This document shows, one piece after another, positions 34,184 through 46,199 of a DNA stretch of 64,000 nucleotides. Position 1 is the first letter of the stretch. Each line of letters opens with the position of its first letter. The stretch is from Prostheceraeus crozeri (Eukaryota > Platyhelminthes > Polycladida > Euryleptidae). A model generated the notes under the pieces. It was not told the DNA's origin and ran no database searches. It saw nothing but the letters and a program-made list of their open reading frames with translations. Made by a program: the position numbers and the translations under genes. Where the stretch lies: the NCBI GenBank assembly GCA_907163375.1, contig CAJQUW010001973.1, positions 930,001 through 994,000 on the forward strand, read 5' to 3'.

Positions 34184-36496
34184 CAGGGCTGTGGAGCCGT
34201 TATCTCATCGGCTCCACGACACTGATGTGAAAGGCTCCGGCTCGGCTCCGGCTCCGTCTTCAAATTCAGGTTCTATCTATGCTGGTTATCCTGGATCCGT
34301 TGAACGGGTTTTTTGGATAACGGTGTGGCCTTTAGAGGCTTGCTACAATCATCAAATTAGTTTTCATTAACAAGCAACGACTTAAGTTAATAATAAGAAT
34401 GATAATAGCTTAATATAATGACAAATAGCATACTTGTCATATATTTTTGCATGAATTGACTATCTCTGAAAGATAAAATAAAGTTATAGCCAGGATTGGT
34501 TAAATTAGATAAAGATCTCCCTCACTGGCTAAATATAAATTGGCCTAGCCTGTAACCAGTCTACTACGAGGCTACATTAAATAAGACCACATGAGTGATG
34601 ATGATATACCTAATTAGCCGTCACAGGGCCTAATAGTAGTATAAGCTTTTTAACAAAGCTTGAATATGAAACTGGATAGCGTATGCCTCTAAATAGCTTA
34701 TAGGGCCTGTATCTACTCGAACATGAAAGGGTATCGGGTATATAGCCAAATATACCGTATCAATAAAGATATCAATTGCTTTATTGAATATTAAAGTGTA
34801 TATAGGCTAGCTTAGGTTGTTATTTGTTATTGCCTTTATTCAATAGTCTGTTGGTCCATGAATAATATGATCGGTGGGTAGCCCACGACTCATCATCTGT
34901 AGAAATTGTAATTTAGATAGCCTCATTGCAGTGTAGGCTAGAAATGTACAATTGAAAATTATACTTAAAAAATTTAAAAATATCTAATTTAGGACAAGTT
35001 TTGTAATTCTATGCAGCATACTTAATAAGTTAAGGCCTAACTTACATTATATTAATTTCGTATTTTTCATGATAGCGTAAAGTTGCACTAAATAATTCAT
35101 CAATGATTCATGTATATTATTATATTCATTATATTCAATTTATGTATAACACATTACCACTATTCCTCTGATGATGGTTAGGCTGATGAAACTGAACTCG
35201 GAGTATCACACAATATGTTGCAGGGTGCTATGCATAATAAAAATTTGACTGCGAGCACTGAGCAGAAATCCCATCTACTTTGCTAGCTTTCGAATGCGCG
35301 TGCGGTTTAATGTCACAGACAATAGAAAAGGGAGGTCAAAAGGCGCCTTTATTGCTTTATTGAGAGCGTCTCAGTCTTTTTTTGTTGTTTACATATAAGT
35401 CAGCATGATATCAGCATAAAGTGTTGACAGACGGAAAAAATAACAATGAAAATTCTTAAAATCCACAGATCTATAACATTTAGGGAAATATTATTACACG
35501 ATACGGCTCTTGTGCAGTCCCCCCCCCCATTTTTTCTCTGGTCAAAAGATGCAGCACCATTGGATGTCCGTTTCAGCATCACCGGTTTGAGTGAAGCATT
35601 CCGTGCTGTTGTAAAAATCTACGTGGGTAATTGCGATGTCATGGTCGAAAACTTCGTCACCAAGTCAACATTGTAATTTGCCTTCGGGTTTTTCGCATTG
35701 AAATATATCCTTTGAATTTTGAAGTCAAAGGGATACCTTTAAAATAATAGGGCGCTACTAGAAGTGGCTGGGTCGCTTATTGCTATAGCCATGTGAGGAC
35801 TTGTAGTCAGGTCATTCGTGTGAGTGTGAAGAGTTATCCCTCCAATCAAAATTGATCAAATTGAATAATCGATTGTTTTGAAAAATGTAGGTGGGGGGAC
35901 TGCACAAGAGCCTACAATATAATCTAAGGAAATTGGCATTGTCACAGATGCCAGTAGCCATACCGATAGATGATAGGCTACATAGTAACCGTATTAGATT
36001 TAAGACATTGCGCAAGAAATGTAGCTATATTATCTTTGCTGACTGAACTGGAAATGTGTACATAAATGACTGGCGACTTGTCTCTAGGAATCTACAATCA
36101 TCTAGTTAGCATGCATATAACAAGTCTACAAATTAATGGATTTTGGAGAATACGTTGTCAATATGGAAATTAGTCTTACGAAACATATGCAATAAAAAAA
36201 TATTACACATGTGTATAAATATATAATAAATATAATACAAAAGAAGGCGGCAACTGCAAAGAAAGATATCGTGGAGGACAGATCATTGGTATACTTAAAA
36301 GACATATCTTTAGATTTCAAATTATTTAATTTTTTTATGATGTCAATTAATAACTTTCAAAATTCTAGATTTATATCAAAGCTGAAACTATCGGAGCCGG
36401 AGCCGGAACCTTTGTGATAAATCGGCTCCGACTCCGGCTCCGACCAAAACCATCGGCTCCTTAAGGCTCAGTCTCGGCTCCGGCTCCACAGCCCTG
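34184..36496. mobile_element. Non-autonomous hAT element with perfect TSD
   Basis: Perfect inverted ends CAGGGCTGTGGAGCCG and CGGCTCCACAGCCCTG, flanked by identical 8-bp duplications ATTGAAGG at 34176-34183 and 36497-36504. Subterminal regions repeat GGCTCCGGCTC-like units on both sides, likely transposase-binding iterons. The 2,313-bp interior is AT-rich and holds no transposase I can recognise. A smaller MITE is nested at 35505-35912. Confidence 0.93.
35505..35912. mobile_element. Nested MITE with C-rich inverted ends
   Basis: Ends GGCTCTTGTGCAGTCCCCCC and its exact inverse at 35893-35912. TAC flanks both sides (35502-35504 and 35913-35915), possibly a 3-bp duplication. No coding capacity. 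It inserted into the 34184-36496 hAT element and is therefore younger than it. Confidence 0.75.
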
Positions 36497-36504
36497 ATTG
36501 AAGG

Positions 36505-37925
36505 ACAAACCTTTTTATCCGTCAGACGTGATGTTTTGTAGCAGACATGAGGTGTGCCTATAGCACTTTTTCTTGCACAACTTCGTGCTAGCTCCCGGAC
36601 TATTGATGATAAGTAACTAATTTTGAAGAATTTACGTGTTTGTCGTAGTCTCCTTGAAATCCTCTCAGGAATCGAAGCACCTGAACAAAAGTTCTCTTAA
36701 AAAGCTCCTTCTTCGTTTCCTGTGTAAGAATGCTCAATAACGGGACTTCAAACTTACAAGCTTTCTATGGATGCAGCATAATTATCATGCTTTTCCATTC
36801 TAATGGCATGAAGATTGACCCGAGATTTTTTAAGTAATTAATTTTTCCGTGGGGGAAAATAACCCTATCCAGACATTTATATCATCCTCGAAGGAAAAAT
36901 TAATCACTGTGGTGACTGTAGGCTACTTGATAGAGCTTCTATGCTCTCATAACAATTTTTCCGAAATAGGCCTACCTTCAAACTATCATACATAGGCTAT
37001 TGAGTTTGTAGCGAAAAATTCAATCAGTAACGTAGATTTTGGATGTTGAGAACGCTTCTAGATAACTTGAATTTCAATTCGAGACTTTCTTTCGAACAGT
37101 TTTATCAAGATAATGTTGTACGATGATCATTTTTGCCACCAGACCATGGTCAAAAATCCATGATTGGCATTTGCGGTTATTTCGAGTCTCAGTGACGGGA
37201 AGGAATGTATGCTTATGTGTGTGCAAAAGAAGTCAAGTGAACGTCATGCAAGATGTATTCATTGATACCTAATATCCGATTCGGTCGTTCATTGACATGT
37301 TTAATATGGAGGGAGCTGAAATGACGGTCCTCTGTGGCTAATCAAGCGGGGACAAACAGATGGGACTGTAAAAAGGAGACTCCTAGAAAAGGCTCGGTCA
37401 GTTAGACGTCCAGGGGTAGATCATTCAAACCAGGGAGATGTTGAAGCATTTCGGAGTTACTATGATTATCATGAAAGTTATCAAATTACCTGAAGACGAA
37501 CATTTCGACGATTACCAACATTTCAGATAACTAATGTTATTAATAGTGGTTAAAAGGGGGTCGTCCCACAATAGCGAATGCTAAAATAGCGAATTCTCCG
37601 AAAAGATATATTTTACATCATATGAAATTTGACGCAACCATATTTTGCACGGGAATTATATTTCAACATCTGAATCAATACCTTGTCAATCCAGAACTCC
37701 TTGATTGAATTGACGCTGTTGCAAAGATCGGGTTTCAATTTTCAAAACGATGAAATCTATCACAAGTCAAAAAGCCGCTTCAAGCTGATCTTAATCAGAA
37801 CACAGGCATAAACTTAGTTTTACTTGATAAGAAAAGTGACAACAGTAGGCCTATAGCACATTGATGTAGTATAAGACTTATCGCACTTATGACTACGAAG
37901 AGACAATGGCTACGAAGTTCTCCCT
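36505..37925. other. Gene-free stretch
   Basis: No supported gene; may include the degraded 5' part of the mariner copy that becomes recognisable at 37926. Confidence 0.35.
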
Positions 37926-38136
37926 CATCCTCCCTATAGCCCGCACTTGGCCTCAAGTGACTTTTACCTGTTTCGACATTTAAGACATCACCACAGAGGG
38001 GAACGTTTTGAGAATACGACAATGTCGAAGCCGCTGCTATAGAATTTTTCAATTCTAAATGTCTGGAGCTATTTCGGCAACTGCCCAACAGGAGGGACAA
38101 GTGTATGGAGAATCGGGGGATACATGAAAAATTATG
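37926..38136 (+). pseudogene. mariner transposase C-terminal remnant
   Basis: HPPYSPHLASSDFYLFRHLR at 37926 matches the mariner signature 'HPPYSPDLAPSDF.LF', including the third catalytic Asp of DD34D. After a frame change near 38020 the sequence continues VEAAAIEFFNSKCLELFRQL then PNRRDKCMENRG and a stop, the usual C-terminus. The N-terminal DNA-binding domain was not found. Confidence 0.75.
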
Positions 38137-38220
38137 ATTGCTTTCTTCTGTTCATGAAAAGCAAATATTTTTTGGACATGCGCCTTCTCTATCTAGTGAG
38201 GTCTATCTATCAAATGAAAG

Positions 38221-38387
38221 CAATGAGAAGGCAGTTTGAACCGATATAGCTGTATTAAATATCAATCGCAAATTTTCACGGTCGACCACCTTGTTCAAGT
38301 TACAGAGAATGAGAACAAGGCGGTCGACCGCGAAAATTTGTGATGATTTTCAGTACATTAACATCGGCTCAAACTGGCGTCTCATTG
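38221..38387. mobile_element. Palindromic MITE (fold-back)
   Basis: 167 bp of near-perfect hairpin. The left arm contains GCAGTTTGAACCGAT and CGGTCGACCACCTTGTTC; the right arm is its inverse (GAACAAGGCGGTCGACCG, ATCGGCTCAAACTGGC). The loop is about 14 bp. It lies less than 100 bp past the mariner remnant, so it may be its non-autonomous relative. That link is inference. Confidence 0.8.
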
Positions 38388-38536
38388 ATTGAACATGTTG
38401 CTGAAGGAAACTTTCAACCAGTTGCAAATGATAACACTTTCGACTGCATTCGTACGAGTATTGCACAGCATTGTTCTCTTTAGCTTAGAAATATCATTCT
38501 TATATGTTGAGCGTGCTTAATAGTTTGACTTCTAGA

Positions 38537-40134
38537 CAGGGGTTGGAAAAAATTAATTGCAATTTAATTGTTCGTATTTTTTGTTAACAATCAATCAATT
38601 TAATTGATTTATATCAGCCATCAATTAACTGCAATTATTTCTATCACGGCCAAATCTATAAGAAGACAAACTTCCAATCCGATAATCCTATGTCTACATG
38701 CAAAATGATGGCATCATTGACACATGACTGACAAATGCTTAGAAAGTTATTATCATAGAGTAAGCATAGTAGGTAGAGTGTCCACTCAAAAAAGTGTCTG
38801 TATGCAGTGAACATTTTATATGAAAAGATTCAATTTTTTGCGGAGATTACGTTCCTCTGGTCCAAAAAATTATTTTGGACATGCAGATCTTAAAAAGCTA
38901 GATTTTTGCATTTTTTATGCTACCGACATGAAGCCACTTTATAAGTAGTATGAAACAAGTTGGATATCAAAAGGAATGAACATCTGCTAACAAGCATATT
39001 AGCTAAACGGAAATTAAGCTGATAATCAAGGGCATTTCATGAACTGCATTATGATGGAAGTCTTCATGAAAAATTCGAGATCTTATTGTGACTTTTTTGG
39101 CTGAAATGTCACGTTTTAGTTTCATCGACATAATGTTATTATTCAATAAATGTATGTTTCATTTCTTGAATCTGAATAGTGATGTGTACCCATTTACATC
39201 CTTTAAAGTTAATTGAAATCACTGTCTTTGTTTACATTTTTGCTCTACCAATGGCAAGTTCTTGGGATGTGATCACGCTTAAGAAAAATACTATTGAGGT
39301 TGAGCATGAAAGTAATAGCAACCTATTGAATTGCTAATTCAACAAACATTAAATCTCTAAGGCTGTCATGACACGGAGGATCGGTAAATCCCATTCTTTC
39401 TGCATTAGCATCATGATCCGTCAGTTCCGTAGTAATTTCTTCAAAGCTGTAGAAATTTGCATATCTCAGATTTGGTGACCGTATCCATCTGTCTTCACCT
39501 CGAGTTCATTTAATAAAATGGAAACTGTTTACACACTGGGGGAGCATTACTAAATGCTGAGTTGCTACTCTACCTAATATACTTACTCTATTGTTAATTT
39601 CCTTATACTTACTTATGGCGCATAGGATGTTATGGCGCTACGAAGATGCATTAAAATACAGAACTCAAATTTGCCTATAATACCAAACATGCATTTTCTG
39701 CATCATTATGTCCGTTGAGCTAATTTCCTTAAAAGTTTGTAAATGCACTGATAAAATATCGTGCAATGACTTTAAAATTAAGGTAATTATCACCTATGTT
39801 CTCCTATATGTTGCGATTACAATGTTTTCTAGCTCAAACAGTGAGACACTACCACATTCTGTCCATCTCAATGGGATGTATTTCATTAGGCTTAGTCAAA
39901 TTTGAATTGATCTAAGATTATCTAAATATATGAAGCATGCGCCTTGTTGGATACGTTTGAGTTGAAATTTTAAATGAATCCTATGGTCAAAATTTTCTTC
40001 CTCTTAAATGCGGGTTAAAACATCGTATCATCCAGTGTGCATCTTGTACAACAATCACTTACTTGACTTATGAATAATTGCAATTAATTGTAGTAATTGT
40101 TGCCTGATCCAATCAATTAATTTTTCCAGCCCCG
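38537..40134 (+). mobile_element. hAT-like non-autonomous element, long copy
   Basis: Starts CAGGGGTTGGAAAAAATTAA and ends with the inverse of CGGGGCTGGAAAAATTAATT. Left and right parts match 23976-24684 in opposite orientation; the middle (about 38770-39660) is absent there. No transposase and no matching 8-bp flanks were seen. Confidence 0.55.
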
Positions 40135-40654
40135 AGTGAGCTGCAGTTTGATGTTAATTGTATGATGGAAAACATCCCCCAATCGCTGTTGGAAAAATAC
40201 TTGATGTGATGCAAATGTCATAGTTCATACGCTTGCCCTGATGTTACGATGCCACAAAGCAACCGCGGCAAGTGTGCGTTCCAAAGTCCTCCCTTTGACG
40301 CCGTGACCTTCATATTCAGCTCACGTTCACTGTACTTGATCAAGCGCTACTTGCATAAAAGACGTTGCAGTTAGTTAGAGTGTTGACATTGGTCTTGAAC
40401 AATTAAAGAGTAAATTGCAACTTCCCATAGAGGAAATCTGTTACAAGAAAGGATTTGTCGCAATGATAGCACACAGCAATCATGCTTACACATGTGACTA
40501 GATAGTGTCGTGTCTTTTGCCGTCTAAGGTAGATTTCTATTCAATTTTGCGGCAACACACTCTCTTTTAGAGTAGAGGGATAATCAAAATTTAATGTAAC
40601 ATAACACAATCAAAAACACGAGAACTTAACAAAATAATGCGTAATCAAAACTAT

Positions 40655-40698
40655 GGAAAAGTCAAGTAATGTATTGCAATACAATACCTGACTTTTCC
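40655..40698. repeat. Short imperfect hairpin
   Basis: GGAAAAGTCAAGTAATGTATTG faces CAATACCTGACTTTTCC, shown here as arms either side of a small loop. Possibly a transcription terminator-like fold or a MITE relic; nothing more can be said. Confidence 0.35.
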
Positions 40699-40752
40699 AA
40701 GCATATTTTTGACACTATTTTATTGTCAAATATGGCTTGACCGTGCATTATA

Positions 40753-40924
40753 AAAGAAATACAAAATCTGGGAATTGGTGTTTAAAAAATGTTTACAAAT
40801 TATATGATGTTAAGCTCCATCATATATGATATAGCTGAACATCATAACATTATTAAACTTATTTTAATATTTTGTGTCGAATCGAAATAAACACTTTGCC
40901 TATTCCCAGATTTTGTATTTCTTT
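40753..40924. mobile_element. 172-bp mariner-type MITE
   Basis: Inverted ends AAAGAAATACAAAATCTGGG / CCCAGATTTTGTATTTCTTT, each next to TA (40751-40752 and 40925-40926), the target site of Tc1/mariner elements. No coding content. Confidence 0.8.
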
Positions 40925-41367
40925 TACTATTTTATTGTTGTTTTATCTCGGTAGGGTGCGGGGCGAATAAGATATAAAAACTAAAGCTGTAGTAGCATCC
41001 GCTTGGACTGAAGCTTGGATTCCCAAATTAATACAACCTTTGTGGATTGGTTTTCAATTGAAGTTGGTACTTTAATCCAGCCAGAGCAGCACTCTATTTT
41101 TAGCCTCAAGCAGGGCATGGTAGTTTCGGATATTTCGGGAGTTTCCCATTTAGCGACTTTACTATAGTCGCTGCGTACTTTGAAAAGCAGTGATGAAGTA
41201 ATTTACATCAATCAATGATTTAAATGTACTGCACCACTACCTTTTTTAAAGCATTATGTTATTCCAATATCTTCTGTAGACATGGGAGGTCAACTGCGTA
41301 TTTTTTTCTTTTAAAAATCGTCATTAAAAAAAATTCCAAATTGAAAAGAAAACATAAGTCGTTTAAA

Positions 41368-42038
41368 CGTTCGGTACTTATGGGTTATTCCCCCACGTTT
41401 TCAAATTTGTCTAAAATCCGTAGAAATGAACCAAACATCACAAAACTTAAAGGACATACGAGTAAGTGAAGATATTGTTTACGCACTTACCAAAATTTGT
41501 GCAAATCGGACAAGTAGTTTTGAATTCGGGGTGATAACTTAAAGTCATAGAGTACTATATAGAGTACCTATATATCCCTACTCCATGCTTAAAGTGTAGC
41601 GGAGAAGTGTGATTACTTGATCTGACTTCGCCTGACTTCACCGTTTGAAAAGAAAGCTTTTGAGGTCACCAAAAAGTCATTTCCGGCGACTCGTGACGTG
41701 ATGATGACCAGGCCACATCCCTTACAGGGTGTGGCAAGGTAGTGGTCGTAGGAAGATTTCATCAGTGGATGAGACGAAGACGGAAAGATAACTGCACACA
41801 CGAGTAACAATAGTGCGTCGAACAGACAAAGTCAGATCATGCTGTTGACATCGCTACACTTCACGTTATCGTCTCTAATGCAAAAAGTACTTGTCCGATC
41901 TGCAAATTTTTTGTATGCGGGTAGAAAATATGCTTAAGCACGTGTACTTAAAGTTTGGTGACGATTGATTCATCCTTGCAGATTTTAGACAAATTTGAAA
42001 ATCTGGGGGAGGGGAGATAGCCCATAAGTACCAAACGT
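41368..42038. mobile_element. Long-arm fold-back element
   Basis: Arms 41368-41525 and about 41880-42038 are inverted copies: ACGTTCGGTACTTATGGG against CCCATAAGTACCAAACGT outermost, and ATCGGACAAGTA inside. About 350 bp of unrelated DNA lies between. No transposase and no clear target duplication, so its class is unknown. Confidence 0.65.
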
Positions 42039-42130
42039 CCCTATTTGTTATCTTCAAAATGTAATACACTCACATGAATTTTTACATACGCAAATGGTCA
42101 CGTTACCTGCTGCGTCAAAGTTCGCTGCAT

Positions 42131-42155
42131 TGATGCGGAGTCGGAGTCCTATAAA
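42131..42155. repeat. hAT end fragment (GGAGTC family)
   Basis: GATGCGGAGTCGGAGTCCTA is nearly the left end of the 1941-3427 element. No partner end is nearby; probably a solo fragment. Confidence 0.5.
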
Positions 42156-42322
42156 CTGATTGAGCTGCATCAGATCGACAAGCCCAAATTTTGGATGGTC
42201 ACAAATTTTGCAAACAATCCTCGATGCTAAAACAATTGATGTGCAGCAAAACCTGCGATAAGCGGACTCTATCGGGGAATTATGAAAGTATTCGCATATA
42301 ATATTCCCCACGTAAAACACCG

Positions 42323-42438
42323 GCGATTTCTTCGCGACGTGTCGAAGCACTACTTCGTCGTCAGGCGCTGTTTGCAATTACTAATTGCATGCGAGCTTGA
42401 CAGTGAAGTAGTGCTTCGACACGTCGCGAATAAATCGC
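42323..42438. repeat. Strong hairpin, 34-bp arms
   Basis: GCGATTTCTTCGCGACGTGT continuing to CGAAGCACTACTTC at 42323-42356 is the inverse of 42405-42438 with one mismatch. A smaller GCAATTA/TAATTGC hairpin lies in the 48-bp loop. No transposon ends were recognised. Confidence 0.75.
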
Positions 42439-43715
42439 ATTTATTCGGTAGATTGCCTGGTCTTTTTCCAGTGGAAAATTGTCAGTAATGCGTCTACCAC
42501 TACAAGACTTCTTCGCTATTTCTATCCGGGATTTTCTGTAGGAGGTGTCGCGTTCACGGAATGTCTCTGCCAAACTGATAAAATAACTAGCACAATACGT
42601 CATTAAATGCTGCATGTACATAGAAATAACAATGACATTTAATACTTTTTACTTGCCAATAAAAAAAAGTTAAGGGCTGTTAGAGTGATAATTCAGTCCG
42701 TGACTGAAAATATTGTCCGTTCACTAAAGGGTCTGTACCAAAGTAAGTATATAAGGGAAGTATGGAATCAATGGTTGATTTGTAGCGACAGCTATGATAT
42801 TACTTTTTCGCCAGCGCTTATAAGCAGTTTGATTTGATATCTGAATTGATAACAGAAGGATATTGAAATATTTGACGACACTGAATGAAAAGCTATGATC
42901 AAACTATGTAACTACGGAATGCTGACATAGCTTTAGCAGCTGTGCATCTGTAAGTTTGTTCATCTGACATAGAAATTAACGATTTTAGAGTCATTAAGAA
43001 AATGACACCCGATCTTTTTATACATATCATTATGAATTTAATATGTCAATTTTTATATCCCTTCTTTATTATGACAAAGTGTCATACATTAGGATTAATT
43101 GTTTTTGTCTGCCGAATAACTTTGAATTACCTTTTTTGAGATGCAAGGCGCATTCGATCGTGCTTCATGACTGCGATTGATGATTGTCTTTATCTGAAAT
43201 GATAAATAGCGTATACAGAAACGTATGAAATTAGGAAAATTAAAAGCATGGTACTGGGTCCCCCTGAATATCATTCAGTATTATCCACTCATTGGTGGGG
43301 GTATCACCGGGTGCCAACCGGCTCATTGTCGCCCAGTTTTGCTGCACATTAAAGAAACATTTGTGATGAACAGAACTGGACGGTATAATTTCAAGAAAAC
43401 GTAATGATAACATAGTAAATGAATCAGCAATTTCAGTCCAATAAAGATTATTCTATGATATAGCATGACAAGATCATGGCATGAATATAAATAGCATAAA
43501 ACGAGACATTAAACAGATGAACATATTTATAATGCAATTAAGTGTAATATAAACATTCTAACATTAAATGTGCTAAATGATAAAACCTAAGAACTCATAG
43601 AGAATGGTGCGACAAATCGATTGTGAGATGATTGAAACATGAAACACCTATTAAATAAAATACGAGGTATATGATAAACATTCTGAAAACAGAAACATTC
43701 ATTTTCAAAGACGTC
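42439..43715. other. Gene-free stretch
   Basis: No supported gene or element. Confidence 0.35.
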
Positions 43716-44075
43716 TCATTTTATTACCGTATGTAGTGTCGATTTGTGCAGAATTTTTCTTTTCCGCGTATCTCTTCTTTTACGAGCATCAGTAATTTCA
43801 AATTGTTGACAATATAATCTAATGGATCTTTTAATCCAAATTTTTCGCATTGACTCTTCGAATAAATGATGGTGATCAGTGCATGTATTTAACTTGTTAA
43901 CGGTTTTAAGTTCTTCAAATGTCAGATCAATTATTCTTTTCACTATATTTCTTCTCAATATAAAAAATCTCAATTTACGAGAAAGATAATTTTCTAAATT
44001 TATCATAAACGCTAAAAACACTTTGGTCTGTACATTGCAGGTGTCACCATTAATTTTTTGTGCGTTGACGATCAC
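43716..44075 (-). CDS. Unrecognised 119-codon open frame
   Basis: Rich in Lys, Arg, Ile and Leu, with FEELKTVNKLNTCTDHHHLF and a basic C-terminus (TDARKRRDTRKRKIL). It could be an exon or a transposon scrap; I see no domain. AT-rich codons are consistent with chance as well. Confidence 0.15.
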   Translation of the reverse strand: MIVNAQKINGDTCNVQTKVFLAFMINLENYLSRKLRFFILRRNIVKRIIDLTFEELKTVNKLNTCTDHHHLFEESMRKIWIKRSIRLYCQQFEITDARKRRDTRKRKILHKSTLHTVIK

Positions 44076-44527
44076 ATCAGTAAATTGTGACCTCTTGAAT
44101 TAATAGATGCTTGTATGTCATCAAGACGATCTAAATTTGTGTCTTCCTATCACTATCACTCAAATATTGCGCAATGTTTGAGCATTCCAATGTATGATTG
44201 TCTGATCTAGTAAGCACTGAAAGAAATTTCTATTGACATCCGGTTTGACTTTTGGTCTCAACAAATAGTCAAGAAACAACTTCCCAAAAACAGAAAATTT
44301 CTCTTTTATTTTTAAAAATATTTGATTACTTAGTAGTTATGTTAACATCAATGACGCTGTAGCCACTTTGGCCCTGTTGGTCCCCGAATGTGATTAATTA
44401 GCGCGTGCCCTCTGAAATCATACCTCCGAGATGGACGTACCTACAGCTGTACAAGGACATGATGACAAGTGATTTCATACACGTCCGTAAATGCAATCGT
44501 TTAATTCCGATGTGAGCGTCGGTACGG

Positions 44528-45371
44528 ATGGACTCAGCATACGGTAAACCTTTCAGCGTGAGCTCTAGACTTCATCAAGGGTCAGTTCTGAGTCCATTGC
44601 TATTTGTCTTAGTAATGGATGCGATCTCTTCGGAAATAAGTGTTGGTCTTTCGTTCGTGGCGCTTTATGCTGATGACCCAGTACTGTTGGCAGAGAGTGA
44701 AACACAACTTCCTCAAAGACTACAATCATGGAAGGATTGCCTGTCGATGGCTTCAATGTCAATGAAAAGTTATGGACGCACAAGAGATGTAGCAGAGTTA
44801 GATGGTGCCTAGCCTCAGTTGAGTCTTCCTTCATATGTAAACCCTGTGAAGTCCAGATAAACTTTTTTTAATCACAAATGAAAAACAACTCGGTCCAATT
44901 TCAGTGGCGGGTCACACCTATCAGGCTGAAAGTTATATTACCTTTGTGACATGATGGAATGCGGTGATGGTTCAGGGGCTGCATCATCCGCACGAGTTCA
45001 AAATAGTTGGCGAAAGTTCCGTGAGTTGTCACCTTTTTCAATATCCAGAGCGACTCCTTTATGGATGAAAGGCCAAGTGTGTGACACGTGTGTGAGAAAG
45101 TGCATGACATACGGCAGTGAAGCATGGCACATAAAGTTGATAACTGTAGCCAGAAGGTAACTGTTTCAAAGAGTCGTGTGACATGGACCTACCGTGCCAA
45201 CGCCGAGAGACCGCCCTAAGAAGACTTCGGCGCGAAATGGTACTTGCTGATTACAAAGAGCTTGGCTTGAAGGAGAATGATGCTACCAACCGTGATTTCT
45301 GGCGAAAATCCATTGGGATAAACTGCCCTTCCCTACGAAGAATGGAAAATGCACGTAAAACTAAAAAGTGA
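44528..45371 (+). pseudogene. LINE reverse transcriptase remnant
   Basis: RLHQGSVLSPLLFVLVMDAI and ALYADDPVLLAESETQ are the RT motifs before and at the YADD active site. Past 44950 come RVQNSWRKFRELSPFSISRA and CMTYGSEAWHIK, then at 45183-45371 RETALRRLRREMVLADYKEL and NRDFWRKSIG, the usual C-terminal order of this LINE type. The blocks lie in different frames with gaps, so the copy is dead. The 13147-13246 scrap is of a related type. Confidence 0.75.
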
Positions 45372-45728
45372 AGATAGTGTCTTATTATGTCATTTGCTAG
45401 AAGTCAGGGTCTGCGTTTACTCTAATTATCAGGCATCAACTTTCTGTTTAAAAGGATTTTCATCATTCTCTCAAAGAGCCGACTTAATGATTTCGACTGT
45501 ATGTTTTCCTCGAAACGTAACTTTTCAACGTAACACATCATCAATGTTACAATCAAGCTTGATACTTTAAATGTCTTCAATTAAACATGGGAATAGATTA
45601 GGAGCAACAATTAATTGCAATAAGAAACTCACAACACTAATGAGAGTTGATAAAAATAAATCCTTCAACAATTCACGTCAATCCAACAATGCACCCATGA
45701 CGATGCTTCTCTTTCAATTGACTTGCTT

Positions 45729-46195
45729 TCAAATAAATACATTCCGATTTTTAGTGCATTTAGATGACTTTCCACAGGTAGGAGCCATTTTCGGTCTAAG
45801 AATTGGTACATTGAAGTTCTGATCCATCGCCAGCTGGATTCGCAGATCAGTGTTTTCCGATAAATTTCGGTGTTTAGGAAGATATTTCGAAAGTTCGTTA
45901 TGAAACGATTCTAAAGCAGATGTATGAACGAAATGACAATATTTTTTTGCAAATTTAAATGCGTGGGAGATCCGACTGATGGTCGTGTAACAATTGGGTC
46001 TTGATTTCGGCAGTGGTAAGCAAAAAAGATTAAACATAGAGGACTAGGAGGGGCGCATTCAGCATGGTTCAAACTCGGCTTGAGAGACGCTTTCTCACGA
46101 TTCCGGTAGCCGATGAGCTGGATGACGTCATCCGCTAAATACAATATCTGCTTTCTCCTTCTACGAGGAAATGCATTGCGTGAGACCACGCACAT
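45729..46195 (-). pseudogene. Degraded ORF with HTSALESFHNELSKY motif
   Basis: The - strand frame contains FAKKYCHFVHTSALESFHNE, LSKYLPKHRNLS and LAMDQNFNV. It resembles a widespread, probably transposon-derived family ending 'HT..LE.FH..L.KY.PKR......AR..LA.LDHN.N'; I recall the pattern but cannot name the family with certainty. A second frame (45911-46195, LADDVIQLIGYRNREKASLK) may be its upstream part, out of frame. Confidence 0.4.
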
Positions 46196-46199
46196 TCGA

